This document shows positions 1-7,874 of a DNA stretch of 64,000 nucleotides, one piece after another. How positions within the stretch are numbered: position 1 is the stretch's first letter; the number at the start of each line of letters is the position of its first letter. A program made the position numbers and the translations under genes. This stretch comes from JAAGZL01 sp050291365 (GTDB lineage: Bacteria > Pseudomonadota > Gammaproteobacteria > Chromatiales > Chromatiaceae), in the NCBI GenBank assembly GCA_050291365.1, contig JBNKJS010000045.1:16648-80647 (forward strand), in the 5' to 3' direction. Below the pieces are notes generated by a model, which was not told the DNA's origin, made no database searches, and saw only the letters and a program-made list of their open reading frames with translations.

Positions 1-636
1 GAGCTGTGAAGAGGAAGAACTAACCGAACTCACATTTTCATGCAAAGACTTAATCACTTCATTGGTTTCAGCGATAGCCGATTGCGTTTTATCCGCCAGC
101 CCCCTTACCTCATCTGCTACAACAGCAAAACCCCTACCCTGTTCGCCAGCCCTAGCCGCTTCAATCGCAGCATTAAGAGCCAACAGATTGGTCTGCTCGG
201 CAATCCCTCTGATCAGGGCAAGAATCGAGCTAATCTCTTCCGCCCGTGACGACATTCCCTCTACAGCTTCCACAGAGTGTTTAGAAATATCAGTCAAAAC
301 ACCTAAGTCGTCTGTAATTCCGTTGATACTTACCGCTAATTTGGAAAAGTCATTATCAATATCACTAACCGAGTTGATGGCAACTTTGGCCATATCCACG
401 GACCCAGCTAAGTTTGACTGGATATCCTGCAACCCATACTTTAGATGTTCGTTCTCAAACTCCATCAGCCCACCGATTTGCTGCTCCCTCTCGGCACTAT
501 GCTGCTTAAAAACATCCAAATCAGTTGTAACAGCACTCAACTCGGCCTGCGCTCTCTCAAGCTCCTGACGTAACTCACTGTTCTCACTCTCTAACTCGGC
601 TAAACGCATATTAGCTCTATTATTAAACCAATCCAT
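1..636 (-). CDS. Soluble methyl-accepting chemotaxis protein (3' end cut by window edge)
   Basis: The frame is open from an ATG at 636 to base 1 (212 codons), and the gene continues outside the window. An AGGAG ribosome site lies just upstream of the ATG. The first ~60 residues are rich in E, Q and L and look like a coiled coil, with no membrane segment. From about residue 143 comes the conserved receptor hairpin tip (IAEQTNLLALNAAIEAARAG, then GRGFAVVADEVR), which in this family contacts CheA and CheW. It is therefore probably a cytoplasmic chemoreceptor. The missing C-terminus could hold a sensing domain such as CZB, but this cannot be seen. The family call is firm; the ligand is unknown. 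Confidence 0.9.
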   Translation of the reverse strand, partial: MDWFNNRANMRLAELESENSELRQELERAQAELSAVTTDLDVFKQHSAEREQQIGGLMEFENEHLKYGLQDIQSNLAGSVDMAKVAINSVSDIDNDFSKLAVSINGITDDLGVLTDISKHSVEAVEGMSSRAEEISSILALIRGIAEQTNLLALNAAIEAARAGEQGRGFAVVADEVRGLADKTQSAIAETNEVIKSLHENVSSVSSSSSQL

Positions 637-783
637 CTCTATCTCCTCTTACTTATTTGTATTTTTTCCTTTTTTTATTTTTCGCGGTCAATCCAACGCA
701 TTGAGTACGTTAGCGGCGATAACTCACAAATACTTTAGCAAAAAAAAACTACAACCTTACAGAACCTCAGGATTAACAAGGCC

Positions 784-835
784 AAAAAAAAAAACAGCTG
801 CCCCCGCATGCTCTCAAGCAACGGAAACAGCTGTT
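784..835 (-). terminator. Rho-independent terminator of the lysine-rich gene
   Basis: On the minus strand AACAGCTG (828-835) pairs with CAGCTGTT (793-800) across a loop of about 27 bases. A run of T residues follows (A run at 784-792 on the plus strand). It lies 80 bases downstream of the stop of the 918-1250 gene. The loop is longer than usual, but the U-tract is convincing. Confidence 0.6.
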
Positions 836-917
836 ATTTTATGCCGAAAATTCGGACTTAAACTTCTTAAATGGCAGTACCTGCCGATAAGAACATAAAC
901 AGAAGCTCTATAAACCC

Positions 918-1250
918 TTATTTAGCAACCGCCTTCTTTTTGGCGCGACGCTTACGTTTCGTAGGCTTGGTAACAGCACCATACTTCTTTATTGCATCCT
1001 TGGTACGGCTTGCAAGAAACTTATCTGTGGCTGCCTGGGTAGACTCCATGAGTTTAAGCAGTGCGGTGGTACGACGATCACTTTCACGCGCTTGCTTTTT
1101 AGCCTCAGCAGCTTCTGCCTTCGCGGCCTTTAGGCTTTCACGCAGCTTGGCCATTGCTTCAGCCTGGCGATTCACGGCAGCAACCTTCTTCTTCGCCGCA
1201 ACCTTTTTCTTTGCAACTCTCTTCTTTGTTGCTCTCTTCTTAACTACCAT
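918..1250 (-). CDS. Lysine/alanine-rich histone H1-like protein
   Basis: The product is a basic protein of 110 residues. The N-terminus is KKR/KKV-type repeats (KKRATKKRVAKKKVAAKKK), the middle (~30-85) is a long charged helix rich in A, K and E, and the tail is KPTKRKRRAKKKAVAK. Such tails resemble bacterial H1-like/AlgP-type DNA-binding proteins, so nucleoid binding is the likely role (inference). An upstream ATG at 1262 is possible, but GAGGTG lies at the right distance before the ATG at 1250, which I prefer. A terminator follows at 784-835. A second KKVAK-rich protein sits at the other end of the window (63706). Confidence 0.7.
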   Translation of the reverse strand: MVVKKRATKKRVAKKKVAAKKKVAAVNRQAEAMAKLRESLKAAKAEAAEAKKQARESDRRTTALLKLMESTQAATDKFLASRTKDAIKKYGAVTKPTKRKRRAKKKAVAK

Positions 1251-1478
1251 CAGACACCTCATAAATTAAGTTATGAAAAATAGATAAAACATTGCCGTAA
1301 GCTAGACAACAATGGGCATTATAGTATTTTTTTTAAAAAAATGTATCAGTAACAAACTTTCAGGCCATTATCTTAATAACAGATGACATTAATCAGCTCA
1401 GGAAAAACAAAAACTGATCCATCATATATAATATATTCAGCAGCTGAGTTTTGTATCTACAACAGGATGGCAGTAGTT

Positions 1479-1964
1479 ATGATTAGCAATCGCTCAACAA
1501 CACAAATACTCACTCACAACTGCTCCAGGATAGCCTTCGCTTTCTGTTTCATTACTCTATTCTCACCCCATCAATCCAATGCTGGCGGTGTATGTATGGT
1601 GGCAAAAGAACTAGGTAACTCCCTTGCCATAGAGTGGATTGCTGACAAAAATGAAACGGTTGATAGCGCAATTGAAAAGGCGAAGGTTAGACTTCAGAGC
1701 CAGGGGTTTCGCAAGAATAAACTGCAAGATGTGCATGTACAGGCCAACACCAATCTGGTCCACGGGCACATGGTAATAATCAAAACAACGTATAAAACCC
1801 CATATAAAACAAAGAGGGGAAATACGCGAACCAGTTATGGCTGCGGTTTCAGTGACACCTCTTCAGCTGATGCCGAACGCGCTGCCATCAGCAATCTCAG
1901 AAGCTATTCGTGGGGCTGGAAAAATGATTTTGGCTATGAACTATACGCCAGACATGAATTCTAA
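1479..1964 (+). CDS. Secreted protein of unknown function
   Basis: I do not recognise a family. From the ATG at 1479 the protein has a basic N-terminus and a hydrophobic stretch (IAFAFCFITLF) ending near SNAGG, consistent with a Sec signal peptide. The mature part (~130 residues) is basic and contains a helix-like segment (DSAIEKAKVRLQSQGF), KTTYKTPYKTKRGNTRTSYG and an aromatic tail (SWGWKNDFGYELYARHEF). The start is uncertain: in-frame ATGs also exist at 1383 and 1467. The 3' end shares the bases CTAA (1961-1964) with the stop of convergent gatB. It is likely real because of the signal peptide and its neat fit between genes. Confidence 0.6.
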   Translation: MISNRSTTQILTHNCSRIAFAFCFITLFSPHQSNAGGVCMVAKELGNSLAIEWIADKNETVDSAIEKAKVRLQSQGFRKNKLQDVHVQANTNLVHGHMVIIKTTYKTPYKTKRGNTRTSYGCGFSDTSSADAERAAISNLRSYSWGWKNDFGYELYARHEF

Positions 1965-3403
1965 AGCTTCTGCTTAAGCAACTCATTAACCTGCTGCGGA
2001 TTCGCCTTGCCCTTTGATGCCTTCATAACCTGACCTACAAAGAACCCGATCATCTTACCGCGCTTCTCCTCCTCAGCACTGCGGTAATTCTCCACCTGCT
2101 GCGGATTAGATGCGATCACCTCATCCACAATCTGTTCAATAGCACCGCTATCGGTAATCTGCTTCAGACCCTTGGCCTCAATGATCTCATCCGCACCACC
2201 CTCTCCGGCCCAGATAGCATCGAACACCTGTTTGGCAATCTTACCGGAGATCGTGTTATCCATAATGCGCTGAATAAGTCCACCCAGCATTTCCGCTGTA
2301 ACTGGAGCCTCGGTAATCTCTATGTTCTCTTTCTTCAAAGCAGCAGTCAGCTCACCCATAACCCAGTTGGCGGAGAGCTTGGCATCACCAGATACCTTTG
2401 CCACAGCCTCATAGTAATCAGCCAATTCACGACTGGAAATCAGAGAGACAGCATCCTGAATACCAAGTCCATACTGATCCATAAAACGTTGGCGCCGCGC
2501 CTCCGGCAGCTCTGGCATGTCGGCAGTTACTGCCGCAATAAACTCGTCATCGAACTCGACCGGCAGCAGATCAGGATCGGGGAAATAGCGATAGTCGTTT
2601 GCCTCTTCCTTGGAGCGCATGGAGCGGGTCTCGTCCTTATTAGCGTCGTACAGCCTAGTCTCCTGCACCACCTCGCCGCCTGATTCCAAAATATCAATCT
2701 GGCGTTCAACCTCAAAGTTGATAGCCTTCTCCATAAAACGAAATGAGTTGATGTTTTTCAGCTCCGCACGGGTGCCAAACTCCTCTTGCCCCTGGGGACG
2801 AATAGAGACATTGGCGTCTACCCGAAAAGAACCCTCCTGCATGTTTCCATCACACACTTCTATGTACTGAACTATCTGATGAATCAACTTAGCATAGGCC
2901 ACTGCCTCCTTAGCCGAGCGCATATCCGGTTCCGATACGATCTCCAGCAGTGGAGTGCCGGCACGATTCAGGTCGATACCGCTCATGCCGTGAAAATCTT
3001 CATGCAGTGATTTGCCTGCATCCTCTTCCAGATGGGCGCGGGTCACTCCAACGGTTTTTATCGAACCGTCATCCAATACTATATCCACATGCCCAAGCCC
3101 AACGATGGGAAGTTCGTACTGACTTATTTGGTAGCCCTTTGGCAGATCGGGATAGAAGTAGTTCTTGCGGGCAAAGATTGAACGCCTGCTAAGCTCAGCA
3201 CCAATGGCAGTACCGAATTTCACCGCCATGCGCACTACCTCTTCATTCAAGACCGGCAATACTCCGGGCATTCCAAGGTCCACACTGCAGGCCTGAGTGT
3301 TAGGTTCAGAGCCGAAGGCGGTAGAGGCCCCGGAAAAGATTTTAGACTTTGTGGCAAGCTGGGCATGAATCTCAAGCCCGATAACAGTTTCCCATTGCAT
3401 CAT
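1961..3403 (-). CDS. gatB: Asp-tRNA(Asn)/Glu-tRNA(Gln) amidotransferase subunit B
   Basis: GatB binds the misacylated Glu-tRNA(Gln)/Asp-tRNA(Asn), phosphorylates the acyl group and receives ammonia from GatA. The N-terminus WETVIGLEIHAQLATKSK and the block KNYFYPDLPKGYQISQYELP are family signatures. The C-terminal ~150 residues form the helical/YqeY-like tail that grips the tRNA. At 480 residues the length is normal. It is the last gene of gatC-gatA-gatB. The start could be either of two adjacent ATGs. The stop overlaps the convergent secreted-protein gene by four bases. Confidence 0.97.
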   Translation of the reverse strand: MMQWETVIGLEIHAQLATKSKIFSGASTAFGSEPNTQACSVDLGMPGVLPVLNEEVVRMAVKFGTAIGAELSRRSIFARKNYFYPDLPKGYQISQYELPIVGLGHVDIVLDDGSIKTVGVTRAHLEEDAGKSLHEDFHGMSGIDLNRAGTPLLEIVSEPDMRSAKEAVAYAKLIHQIVQYIEVCDGNMQEGSFRVDANVSIRPQGQEEFGTRAELKNINSFRFMEKAINFEVERQIDILESGGEVVQETRLYDANKDETRSMRSKEEANDYRYFPDPDLLPVEFDDEFIAAVTADMPELPEARRQRFMDQYGLGIQDAVSLISSRELADYYEAVAKVSGDAKLSANWVMGELTAALKKENIEITEAPVTAEMLGGLIQRIMDNTISGKIAKQVFDAIWAGEGGADEIIEAKGLKQITDSGAIEQIVDEVIASNPQQVENYRSAEEEKRGKMIGFFVGQVMKASKGKANPQQVNELLKQKL

Positions 3404-3423
3404 TCGTATCCAGTCATAACTTT

Positions 3424-4878
3424 TTATTCAAAACTATCTGGCGTTGCCAGATGCCAATCTGTGACCTGTTGCAGACGGTGCGCCACATTCAACAGCTTTG
3501 CCTCAGCAAAATAGTTACCGATGATCTGCAGCCCAACCGGAAGCTGGTCCACCGGACGCACAGGAATAGACATTCCTGGCAAACCTGCCAGATTCACAGC
3601 GATAGTGTAGATATCGGACAAATACATAGTCACAGGGTCATTGGCCTTTTCCCCCATACCAAATGCGGTAGTGGGTGATGTGGGCCCCATGATTACATCC
3701 ACCTGCTCAAAGGCGCGTTTAAAATCATCCGAGATCAGATGTCTCAACTGCTGTGCCTTTAGATAATATGCGTCGTAATAACCGGCCGATAGGGCATAGG
3801 TACCGATCATGATGCGGCGCTTCACCTCTGCACCGAAACCTTCACTGCGGGAACGCTTATACAGATCTTCAAGATCTTTAGGATCTTCACATCTATGGCC
3901 ATAACGCACACCGTCAAAGCGGGCTAGATTGGATGAGCACTCCGCCGGCGCCACCACATAGTAAGTTGGTACGGCCAGGGCGGTATTAGGCAGGCTGATC
4001 TCCATGACCTCAGCGCCCAATCTCTTGTACTCTTCAATCGCATCCTCTATCGATGCGGCAACCTGTGGTTCCAGGCCGGCATCAAAATACTCTTTGGGCA
4101 GACCTATTTTCAATCCGGCAAGATCATCATTCAGATTTGCAGAATAGTCCGGCACCGGCTCATCCACGCTAGTGGAGTCTCTCGGGTCCGCACCGGCCAT
4201 AGCCTGAAGCATAATGGCTGCATCCTCAGCGCTTCTGGTCATAGGGCCGCCTTGATCCAGACTGGAGGCAAATGCGATCATGCCGTAGCGGGAAACACGA
4301 CCATAGGTTGGTTTAATTCCGGTGATACCACAAAAGGCTGCTGGCTGACGAATAGAACCACCTGTATCTGTCCCTGTTGCCGCAGCACACAACCTTGCCG
4401 CCACGGCCGCAGCCGAACCACCGGAGGAGCCGCCTGGAACCTTTTCCAGGTCCCAAGGGTTTTTTACCGGACCATACCAGCTGGTTTCGTTCGATGAACC
4501 CATGGCGAACTCATCCATATTGGCCTTGCCCAAGGTCACTGCACCCGCAGCATTCAGCTTTTCCACCACGGTTGCATCATAGGGAGATATAAAACTATCC
4601 AACATGCGGGAACCGCAACTGGTCTTTATCCCCTTGGTGCAAAAAATATCCTTCTGGATGATAGGTACACCGGTAAGGGTCTCGGCATCTCCAGACTTTA
4701 TCCTCACATCAGCTGCCTGGGCCTGCGCTATAGCCTCATCTCGGCACTCAGTTATCAGGCTGTTCAGCTGACCACCCAGAGAGCCAATACGATCAAGGTA
4801 GTGCTGGGTCAATTCGACGCTACTGAACTCGCCTGCGTGCAATCCTGTCGCCAGCTGTGAAATACTCTTACTATGCAT
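3424..4878 (-). CDS. gatA: Asp-tRNA(Asn)/Glu-tRNA(Gln) amidotransferase subunit A
   Basis: GatA is the glutaminase subunit of GatCAB and supplies ammonia for tRNA-dependent Gln/Asn synthesis. The amidase signature is clear: the lysine in GVPIIQKDIF, the serine-rich loop VPGGSSGGSAAAVAA and the nucleophile region GTDTGGSIRQPA form the Ser-cisSer-Lys triad. I chose the ATG at 4878, which has AAGGTG about 10 bases upstream. The frame also extends to a TTG at 4887, too close to that site. It lies immediately downstream of gatC. The length (484) is typical. Confidence 0.97.
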   Translation of the reverse strand: MHSKSISQLATGLHAGEFSSVELTQHYLDRIGSLGGQLNSLITECRDEAIAQAQAADVRIKSGDAETLTGVPIIQKDIFCTKGIKTSCGSRMLDSFISPYDATVVEKLNAAGAVTLGKANMDEFAMGSSNETSWYGPVKNPWDLEKVPGGSSGGSAAAVAARLCAAATGTDTGGSIRQPAAFCGITGIKPTYGRVSRYGMIAFASSLDQGGPMTRSAEDAAIMLQAMAGADPRDSTSVDEPVPDYSANLNDDLAGLKIGLPKEYFDAGLEPQVAASIEDAIEEYKRLGAEVMEISLPNTALAVPTYYVVAPAECSSNLARFDGVRYGHRCEDPKDLEDLYKRSRSEGFGAEVKRRIMIGTYALSAGYYDAYYLKAQQLRHLISDDFKRAFEQVDVIMGPTSPTTAFGMGEKANDPVTMYLSDIYTIAVNLAGLPGMSIPVRPVDQLPVGLQIIGNYFAEAKLLNVAHRLQQVTDWHLATPDSFE

Positions 4879-4879
4879 C

Positions 4880-5167
4880 TTATTCAATCACCTTTGGAAC
4901 CAGATAGAGCCCATCTTCGGTCTGGGGAGCGATAGATTGAAACAGCTCACGCTGGTCCTTTTCCGTCACCTGGTCTGGGCGTAGAGGCTGGATCATATGT
5001 AGCGGATGAGCCATGGGAGTCACCTCCGCGGTATCCACAGAACCCATCTGTTCCACCATATTTAGGATATCGGAGAGGCCGGCGGCCACGGAATCCAGCT
5101 CACCCTCATCCACCGCTAAACGGGCAAGATGGGCAATCTTCTCCACATCGTCTCTTGCTAATGACAT
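4880..5167 (-). CDS. gatC: Asp-tRNA(Asn)/Glu-tRNA(Gln) amidotransferase subunit C
   Basis: GatC is the small subunit that wraps around GatA and stabilises the GatCAB complex. The start at 5167 (MSLARDDVEKIAHLARLAVD) is set by GAGGGAG just before the ATG and matches family N-termini; an upstream ATG at 5185 lacks such a site. The C-terminal block with PLRPDQVT and the YLVPKVIE end are typical. It is the first gene of the gatCAB unit, divergent from mreB across a ~200 bp promoter region. The presence of GatCAB suggests indirect Gln-tRNA and/or Asn-tRNA charging. Confidence 0.96.
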   Translation of the reverse strand: MSLARDDVEKIAHLARLAVDEGELDSVAAGLSDILNMVEQMGSVDTAEVTPMAHPLHMIQPLRPDQVTEKDQRELFQSIAPQTEDGLYLVPKVIE

Positions 5168-5272
5168 AACTCCCTCGGAAAACATATAAAGGCAAAGTCG
5201 GTAAAATTACCATAATCGTTGAATCACTGCAGGGAAAACTGTGATAAATTGCGATTTCTGGGTGATAGTTTC

Positions 5273-5301
5273 TTGCTCAACCCTCTGCACGTTGTTAGAT
5301 T
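5273..5301 (+). promoter_or_regulatory. Candidate sigma-70 promoter for mreBCD
   Basis: TTGCTC (5273-5278) is followed after 17 bases by TAGATT (5296-5301), about 70 bases ahead of the mreB ATG. Both boxes match the consensus only moderately, so this is a candidate chosen by spacing and position. Confidence 0.3.
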
Positions 5302-5371
5302 ATGTCAGTTCAGAGGTGGCTTTACAGCCCCAACCCATTAACGCAGTACTTTTTGAGACAATTATCAGGCT

Positions 5372-6418
5372 ATGTTACGACGCATCAGAGGGATTTTTTC
5401 CAACGACCTTTCCATCGACCTTGGAACGGCAAACACCCTAATCTATACCCGTGGCCGCGGGATTGTATTGAATGAGCCATCGGTGGTAGCCATTCGTCAG
5501 GACCGCAACTCAAGCGGTGGCAGGTCGGTGGTAGCTGTTGGAGAGGAGGCAAAAAAGATGCTGGGACGCACCCCAGCCAATATAACAGCCATTCGCCCAT
5601 TGAAAGACGGCGTTATTGCCGACTTCACCGTTACCGAGAAGATGCTCCAACACTTTATCCGCAAGGTGCATGAAACCAGATTGATCAGGCCTAGCCCTCG
5701 AGTCCTGGTCTGCGTCCCATGCGGCTCCACCCAGGTTGAGCGTCGCGCCATCAAAGAGTCTGCCATCAGCGCCGGAGCGCGTGAGGTATACCTTATCGAC
5801 GAACCGATGTCCGCGGCTATCGGCGCCGGCCTGCCGATAGATGAGGCCAGGGGCTCCATGGTGCTGGATATCGGTGGAGGCACCTCCGAAGTGGCTATCA
5901 TATCCCTGAGCGGGATCGTCTATGCCAACTCGGCACGGGTAGGAGGCGATCGCCTGGATGAGGCCATCATCAGCTTTGTGCGTAGAAACTATGGCACCCT
6001 GATCGGCGAATCAACCGCAGAAATGATAAAAAAGAATATCGGTAGCGCTTACCCTCGCAACGACATCAAGGAGATGGAGGTAACCGGACGCAACCTGGCA
6101 GAGGGTATTCCCAAGAGTTTTATTATCAATAGTAACGAAGTGCTTGAGGCACTACAGGAACCGCTCTCAGGCATTGTGGATTCAGTTAAGACCGCCCTGG
6201 AGCAAACTCCACCGGAGTTGACCGCAGATGTTGCCGAGCGTGGATTGGTGCTTACCGGAGGCGGAGCCCTGTTAAGCAACATAGATAGACTCCTGGAAGA
6301 AGAGACCGGACTACCAGTGCTGGTCGCAGAAGACCCCCTAACCTGCGTTGCCCGCGGCGGCGGCAGGGCGCTAGAGCTCATGGATAGACGCGGAGGGGAC
6401 GTTTTTGCGGTAGAATAG
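5372..6418 (+). CDS. mreB: Rod shape-determining actin homologue MreB
   Basis: MreB polymerises under the inner membrane and organises the elongasome. The actin-fold nucleotide motifs are present: phosphate 1 (SIDLGTANTLIY), phosphate 2 (VLDIGGGTSEVAII) and adenosine (GLVLTGGGALLSNIDR). The N-terminus MLRRIRGIFSNDL looks like an amphipathic membrane anchor. The length of 348 is normal. It heads a long same-strand block (mreB, mreC, mreD, mrdA, rodA, mltB, rlpA) with short gaps or overlaps, suggesting co-expression of cell-wall elongation proteins. Confidence 0.98.
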   Translation: MLRRIRGIFSNDLSIDLGTANTLIYTRGRGIVLNEPSVVAIRQDRNSSGGRSVVAVGEEAKKMLGRTPANITAIRPLKDGVIADFTVTEKMLQHFIRKVHETRLIRPSPRVLVCVPCGSTQVERRAIKESAISAGAREVYLIDEPMSAAIGAGLPIDEARGSMVLDIGGGTSEVAIISLSGIVYANSARVGGDRLDEAIISFVRRNYGTLIGESTAEMIKKNIGSAYPRNDIKEMEVTGRNLAEGIPKSFIINSNEVLEALQEPLSGIVDSVKTALEQTPPELTADVAERGLVLTGGGALLSNIDRLLEEETGLPVLVAEDPLTCVARGGGRALELMDRRGGDVFAVE

Positions 6419-6474
6419 GCCCAAACTATGTCAGGCGTTTTATGCCATAACCACAAGAGTTAGGAAGGGCCTCC

Positions 6475-7389
6475 ATTAAACCGATCTTCACATATGGGCC
6501 GTCAGTTAACACCCGCCTGGTCATGGCGGTGGTGATATCCCTCGCCATGATGTTTGGCGGCCACAACCAGAAACACCTGAAGGCCATGCACGACATGCTG
6601 GCCACGGCGGTATATCCACTCCATGTAGTGGCCAACCTGCCACTCCAGGTCAGCAACTGGACCATGGAACTGTTCTCCACCAGGGATCAACTCCAGGAAG
6701 AAAATCAAATATTAAAAAGAGAGATCCTGCTACTACAGGCCCAGCAGCAGAAGTTCGCGGCTCTGGAGAATGAAAACATACGTCTCAGGGATCTGCTTGA
6801 TTCATCACTCAAGGTCAAAGACCGGGTACTGATTGCAGAACTGGTCGCCGTCAATCTAGACCCATATATACACCAGATTTTGATCAACAAGGGTGCCAGC
6901 TCAGGGGTGTTTGAGGGGCAACCGGTCCTGGATGCTAATGCAGTGATGGGGCAGATCACCCGTGTCTCCCCATACACATCAACCGTTCTAATGATAACCG
7001 ACGCCAGACACTCCCTGCCTATACAGATCCTGCGCACCGGCCAGCGGGCCATTGCTGTTGGGACCGGCGATATTGATCATTTGAGCATACCGCACCTACC
7101 CAACAATACTGATATACAGATTGGAGACCTGCTTGTCACCTCGGGACTAGGTGGACGCTTTCCGCCAGGCTATCCGGTTGCTACGGTAACAGAGGTAAAG
7201 CGAGTTGAGGGCAAGGCCTTTATTGATATAGTAGCCACACCAAACGCCCAACTTAATCATACCAGGGAGGTCCTGCTGGTCTGGACACTCACTCCCACAC
7301 GAAAGGGAGCTGAAGAAACCGTAGAGGAGATGCCTGAGGGCAAATCAGAACAGGCGTCTGAGCAACCAGGACCGGAGGAGCAACAGTGA
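6475..7389 (+). CDS. mreC: Rod shape-determining protein MreC, probable ATT start
   Basis: MreC is a bitopic periplasmic scaffold linking MreB to PBP2/RodA. After the first codon the sequence reads KPIFTYGPSVNTRLV, matching the conserved KPIFxxGPS N-terminus of enterobacterial MreC (known family feature). The codon in the Met position is ATT at 6475, preceded by AGGAAGG. No ATG, GTG or TTG lies between the in-frame TAA at 6448 and the ATG at 6523, which would delete this motif. Next come a TM segment (VMAVVISLAMMFGG), a coiled coil (QLQEENQILKREILLLQ) and the beta domains. The acidic QEPE-rich tail is variable. The stop overlaps the mreD start. Confidence 0.9.
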   Translation: MKPIFTYGPSVNTRLVMAVVISLAMMFGGHNQKHLKAMHDMLATAVYPLHVVANLPLQVSNWTMELFSTRDQLQEENQILKREILLLQAQQQKFAALENENIRLRDLLDSSLKVKDRVLIAELVAVNLDPYIHQILINKGASSGVFEGQPVLDANAVMGQITRVSPYTSTVLMITDARHSLPIQILRTGQRAIAVGTGDIDHLSIPHLPNNTDIQIGDLLVTSGLGGRFPPGYPVATVTEVKRVEGKAFIDIVATPNAQLNHTREVLLVWTLTPTRKGAEETVEEMPEGKSEQASEQPGPEEQQ

Positions 7390-7874
7390 CCTCCAGACGC
7401 AAACAAGGCCTGTTTATTATCCTGCTGACATTTTTAGTCAGCCTGATAATCACTCTGATACCACTACCGGATCTGGTCCGCCCTTTTCGGCCACCATGGT
7501 ACACCCTGGTATTGATCTACTGGGCCATGGCCCATCCGGAACGGATAGGGGTAGGGTCTGGCTGGATGCTGGGCCTGATCGTGGATGTAATGACCGGGGC
7601 GCTGCCTGGGCAACACGCCCTGACCCTGTCACTGGTTGCATACGTTGTAGTTAAGCTTCATACCCAAATACGGGTGTTCCCACTATGGCAACAGTCGGTT
7701 GTGGTAATGATTCTGCTGTTTCTAGAGCCATTGATAGCAACCTGGGCCATGGGAATAAGCCACCAGCCGCCTCCTCCTATGCTCTACTGGGTTACACCTG
7801 TGATCGGCATGCTGCTGTGGCCATGGGTATTTATAATTCTGCGTAATACAAGGCGACGATCCCAAATTAATTAA
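7386..7874 (+). CDS. mreD: Rod shape-determining membrane protein MreD
   Basis: MreD is the integral membrane partner of MreC in the elongasome. The 162-residue protein is strongly hydrophobic with about five membrane segments and carries the family-like run RPFRPPWYTLVLIYW followed by GWMLGLIVDVMTGALPGQHA. It starts at GTG 7386, whose last two bases belong to the mreC stop codon, so translation is probably coupled. Its own stop overlaps the mrdA ATG by one base (TAATG). Confidence 0.95.
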   Translation: MTSRRKQGLFIILLTFLVSLIITLIPLPDLVRPFRPPWYTLVLIYWAMAHPERIGVGSGWMLGLIVDVMTGALPGQHALTLSLVAYVVVKLHTQIRVFPLWQQSVVVMILLFLEPLIATWAMGISHQPPPPMLYWVTPVIGMLLWPWVFIILRNTRRRSQIN

